Assembly (NCBI RefSeq): GCF_900111155.1
Contig: NZ_FOGG01000001.1
Location: forward strand, 1 to 64,000
Direction: 5' to 3'
DNA from: Pedobacter rhizosphaerae
GTDB taxonomy: Bacteria; Bacteroidota; Bacteroidia; Sphingobacteriales; Sphingobacteriaceae
DNA: 64,000 bases
Shown here: positions 62,137 to 64,000 of the stretch, one piece after another
Position numbering within the stretch: position 1 is the stretch's first letter
How the letters are laid out: each line of letters starts with the position of its first letter
Notes under the pieces: generated by a model
The model's database searches: none
What the model was told of the DNA's origin: nothing
Seen by the model: the letters and a program-made list of their open reading frames with translations, nothing else
Made by a program: the position numbers and the translations under genes

Positions 62137-62770
62137 TCTCCACCCTACTCTTATCTCCGTCGAAAATCTGCTGCATTAATTTACCCCAGGCAAACGGATT
62201 TAACAAAGGGTTGGTTTGCACCATATTTTTGTTAACCATCCTGTCGAAATTATAACGGTAATTCTGACTGCCAATCTCTTGTCCATCACGAGGTAAAGTC
62301 TGAATCAGGCCATTAATAGAAGATCTGGAAAGATTTTTCTTCGCAATAGCCATATCGTCATCAGCAAGTTTCATGGACAAAAATTCGCGTGTAAACTCTT
62401 CTGTTGTAGCCCAGGGAAAAACCCTTACCGAAGGCAGGTTCACCACTTCAGCCTTAAGCTTAACCATAATGGTATACTTGCTGTCTGGTGTGCCCTGAGG
62501 AATAATAGTAGAAAACTTCTTGTAACCAATGGCGGTAAATAGAATGGTATCACCAGGGTTAACAATAAAAGTAAAATACCCTCTGTAATCTGCGGCCACA
62601 CGTTTACTCTTAGCCGAAAGATTGGTAATCGTAACGTATGGTATTACATTGGAGCTGTCCATATCTGTGATGATTCCCGAAAATTGAATCAATTTATCCC
62701 CAGCCGACTTTTGTTGTGCAAAAGTGGTTAACGAAAAAATAAGCAAAATAAGGGCAACACAATATCTCAT
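62132..62770 (-). CDS. Secreted carboxypeptidase-regulatory-like domain protein
   Basis: 212 residues. Signal peptide MRYCVALILLIFSLTTFA; a regulatory-like beta-sandwich (about 28-115: QFSGIITDMDSSNVIPYVTI, ADYRGYFTFIVNPGDTILFT, AIGYKKFSTIIP) and a helical tail with LSMKLADDDMAIAKKNLSRS. The layout parallels the protein at 35422-36174 (ADYRGYF matches NTKGEF, PGDTILFTAIGY matches PGDTLVAALTGY), so the two are distant paralogues. Probably periplasmic; function unknown. The stop codon lies in the heptamer array. Confidence 0.8.
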   Translation of the reverse strand: MRYCVALILLIFSLTTFAQQKSAGDKLIQFSGIITDMDSSNVIPYVTITNLSAKSKRVAADYRGYFTFIVNPGDTILFTAIGYKKFSTIIPQGTPDSKYTIMVKLKAEVVNLPSVRVFPWATTEEFTREFLSMKLADDDMAIAKKNLSRSSINGLIQTLPRDGQEIGSQNYRYNFDRMVNKNMVQTNPLLNPFAWGKLMQQIFDGDKSRVEN

Positions 62771-62821
62771 TAAACAAAAGTAATTTTAATACTTAAAACT
62801 GCTTGTTAAATAGTGTTAAAG

Positions 62822-63067
62822 CTATTCTTGCTCGGCCATATTTACCGCAACAACCGAAGTAATTTGTGGAACAGCTTTCATAATAGCCTGTTCAATACCC
62901 GATTTCATCGTCATGAAACTCATCGGACAAGAACCGCAGTTACCTAAAAGCTTAAGTTTAACTACATTATCGTCCGTAATTTCTTCAACAGAAACATTCC
63001 CCCCATCAGCGATAAGATATGGTCTGATAGTTTCCAATGCCTGTTCTACTTGCTCTGTTAAATTCAT
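62822..63067 (-). CDS. NifU-like iron-sulfur scaffold protein (C-terminal domain type)
   Basis: 81 residues from the ATG at 63067. It is the NifU C-terminal domain alone: LETIRPYLIADGGNVSVEEI and the cluster-binding CxxC in LLGNCGSCPMSFMTMKSGIE. Such proteins carry a labile Fe-S cluster and pass it to targets. It starts 34 bp after the Mrp ATPase gene on the same strand, so scaffold and carrier ATPase are probably coexpressed for Fe-S assembly. A longer frame to 63178 overlaps the Mrp gene and is not used. Confidence 0.9.
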   Translation of the reverse strand: MNLTEQVEQALETIRPYLIADGGNVSVEEITDDNVVKLKLLGNCGSCPMSFMTMKSGIEQAIMKAVPQITSVVAVNMAEQE

Positions 63068-63101
63068 TATATGTGATTTAATTTTTAAAAATAGTAATTT
63101 T

Positions 63102-64000
63102 TTAGCAATTCGCCATTTGTGCGTTGCTGATAGATATTTGCTGTGCAATTTTGCTGGCAATATCACCAAAGATAACATCTAACTGCGGGTTTTGATTTAA
63201 AGCCACTGGCTTACCATTGTCTCCTGCTTCTGCAATACTTTGAATAATAGGAATCTCCCCTAAGAAAGGTACATCAAAACTCTCTGCCAATTTTCTTCCA
63301 CCACCGTTTCCGAAGATGTAATATTTATTGTCTGGCAATTCTGCAGGGGTAAAGTACGACATGTTCTCAATCACTCCTAGAACAGGGATGTTGATGCCAG
63401 GCATTCTAAACATGGCTAAACCTTTGTGCGTATCTGCAAGGGCTACCTGTTGAGGCGTAGTCACCACTACTGCTCCCGAAATTGGGAAACTCTGCGTAAT
63501 GGTAATGTGAATATCACCGGTTCCCGGTGGTAAATCAACGATTAGATAATCCAGTTCACCCCAGTTGGTATCATTAAACAACTGCTTCACGGCATTAGAA
63601 GCCATTGGCCCTCTCCAGGGAACGGGTTGTCCCGGATCTGCAAAAAAGCCTAAAGAAAGCAGCTTAATGCCAAATTTCTCAATGGGTAAAATTTTAGTTT
63701 TACCGTCTGGCGTTTCTTCAGCTGATGGTTTGGCATCTACTAAATCGAACATTGTCGGAACCGAAGGCCCATAAATATCTGCATCAATTAACCCCACTTT
63801 AGCACCGTCTTTCGCCAGTACAACAGCCAGGTTGCTGGCAACGGTCGATTTACCCACGCCACCTTTTCCTGATGAAACCAAAATGATATTTTTGATGTTA
63901 TCTAGTGAGGAGGAATTCGTTGGTTGGGTTACTCTCGAAGTAACATTGATCTCTACTTCGGCATCTGCCAGCACGAAATGTTTAACGGCATTGGTGCAGG
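63102..64000 (-). CDS. Mrp/NBP35-family ATP-binding protein (5' end outside window)
   Basis: Fe-S cluster carrier ATPase of the Mrp/ApbC group. The frame is open at the right edge, so the GTG at 63974 is internal and the N-terminal domain is cut off; the visible part begins near TNAVKHFVLADAEVEINV. The deviant Walker A is SSGKGGVGKSTVASNLA, followed by LIDADIYGPSVPTMFD, DYLIVDLPPGTGDIH and VVVTTPQQVALAD. The segment after ENMSYF, where E. coli Mrp has a CxxC, reads TPAELPDNKY with no cysteine. It is followed by the NifU-like gene. Confidence 0.93.
   Translation of the reverse strand, partial: CTNAVKHFVLADAEVEINVTSRVTQPTNSSSLDNIKNIILVSSGKGGVGKSTVASNLAVVLAKDGAKVGLIDADIYGPSVPTMFDLVDAKPSAEETPDGKTKILPIEKFGIKLLSLGFFADPGQPVPWRGPMASNAVKQLFNDTNWGELDYLIVDLPPGTGDIHITITQSFPISGAVVVTTPQQVALADTHKGLAMFRMPGINIPVLGVIENMSYFTPAELPDNKYYIFGNGGGRKLAESFDVPFLGEIPIIQSIAEAGDNGKPVALNQNPQLDVIFGDIASKIAQQISISNAQMANC

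Overview
The window is chromosomal DNA from a member of the Bacteroidota, most likely Sphingobacteriaceae and Pedobacter-like. The evidence is three SusC/SusD outer-membrane uptake pairs, the gliding-type lipoprotein GldH, many lipoproteins with a short lipobox followed by Lys or Ser, several DUF3078/DUF5916-type outer-membrane proteins, and repeated TAnnTTTG promoter boxes close to start codons. The genus is an inference; no rRNA is present.

Layout. 1-1450: the 3' part of an IS3-type transposase, three 33-bp direct repeats, about 580 bp without a gene, and tRNA-Arg(CCU) with its own terminator. 1613-5890: metG, an S66 LD-carboxypeptidase, a DoxX protein and a small secreted protein. 5941-20727: three tandem susC-susD operons, all on the minus strand, each ending in a hairpin terminator; an M14 carboxypeptidase lies just upstream (20934-23429). 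23509-24813: murF, then about 780 bp of stacked intergenic repeats. 25591-28707: holB, a RicT-like PSP1 protein and gldH as one minus-strand operon. 28949-37586: a TonB-dependent receptor-like protein, a barrel protein, ruvX, an O-methyltransferase, two tandem glucosaminidase-LysM proteins, and a run of small envelope genes. 37587-41836: a siderophore-interacting flavoprotein divergent from an AraC regulator, and a DUF5916 protein. 42026-47842: ffh, a ComM-type ATPase, and a LytTR regulator with its LytS-type kinase. 47952-52673: a cluster of small membrane proteins and lipoproteins without clear function, one of them frameshifted. 53099-64000: an RNA-type beta-CASP hydrolase, proB-proA, an S9 oligopeptidase, an M16 peptidase, def, a NifU-like protein and a partial Mrp ATPase.

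The most unusual content is intergenic. At least six spacers hold degenerate arrays with a strict 7-nt phase (units such as AGTCYNN, GAYNYNA and ACTCCAA), often touching a stop codon; the clearest has 19 consecutive units at 62004-62136. Two copies of a 140-bp palindromic, MITE-like element flank a 112-bp (16 x 7) tandem duplication downstream of murF. A second inverted-repeat family (ends GGCTGTATCAT/GCCGCTGTTTCAT) occupies two convergent-gene spacers. I see no CRISPR array, prophage or obvious defence island.
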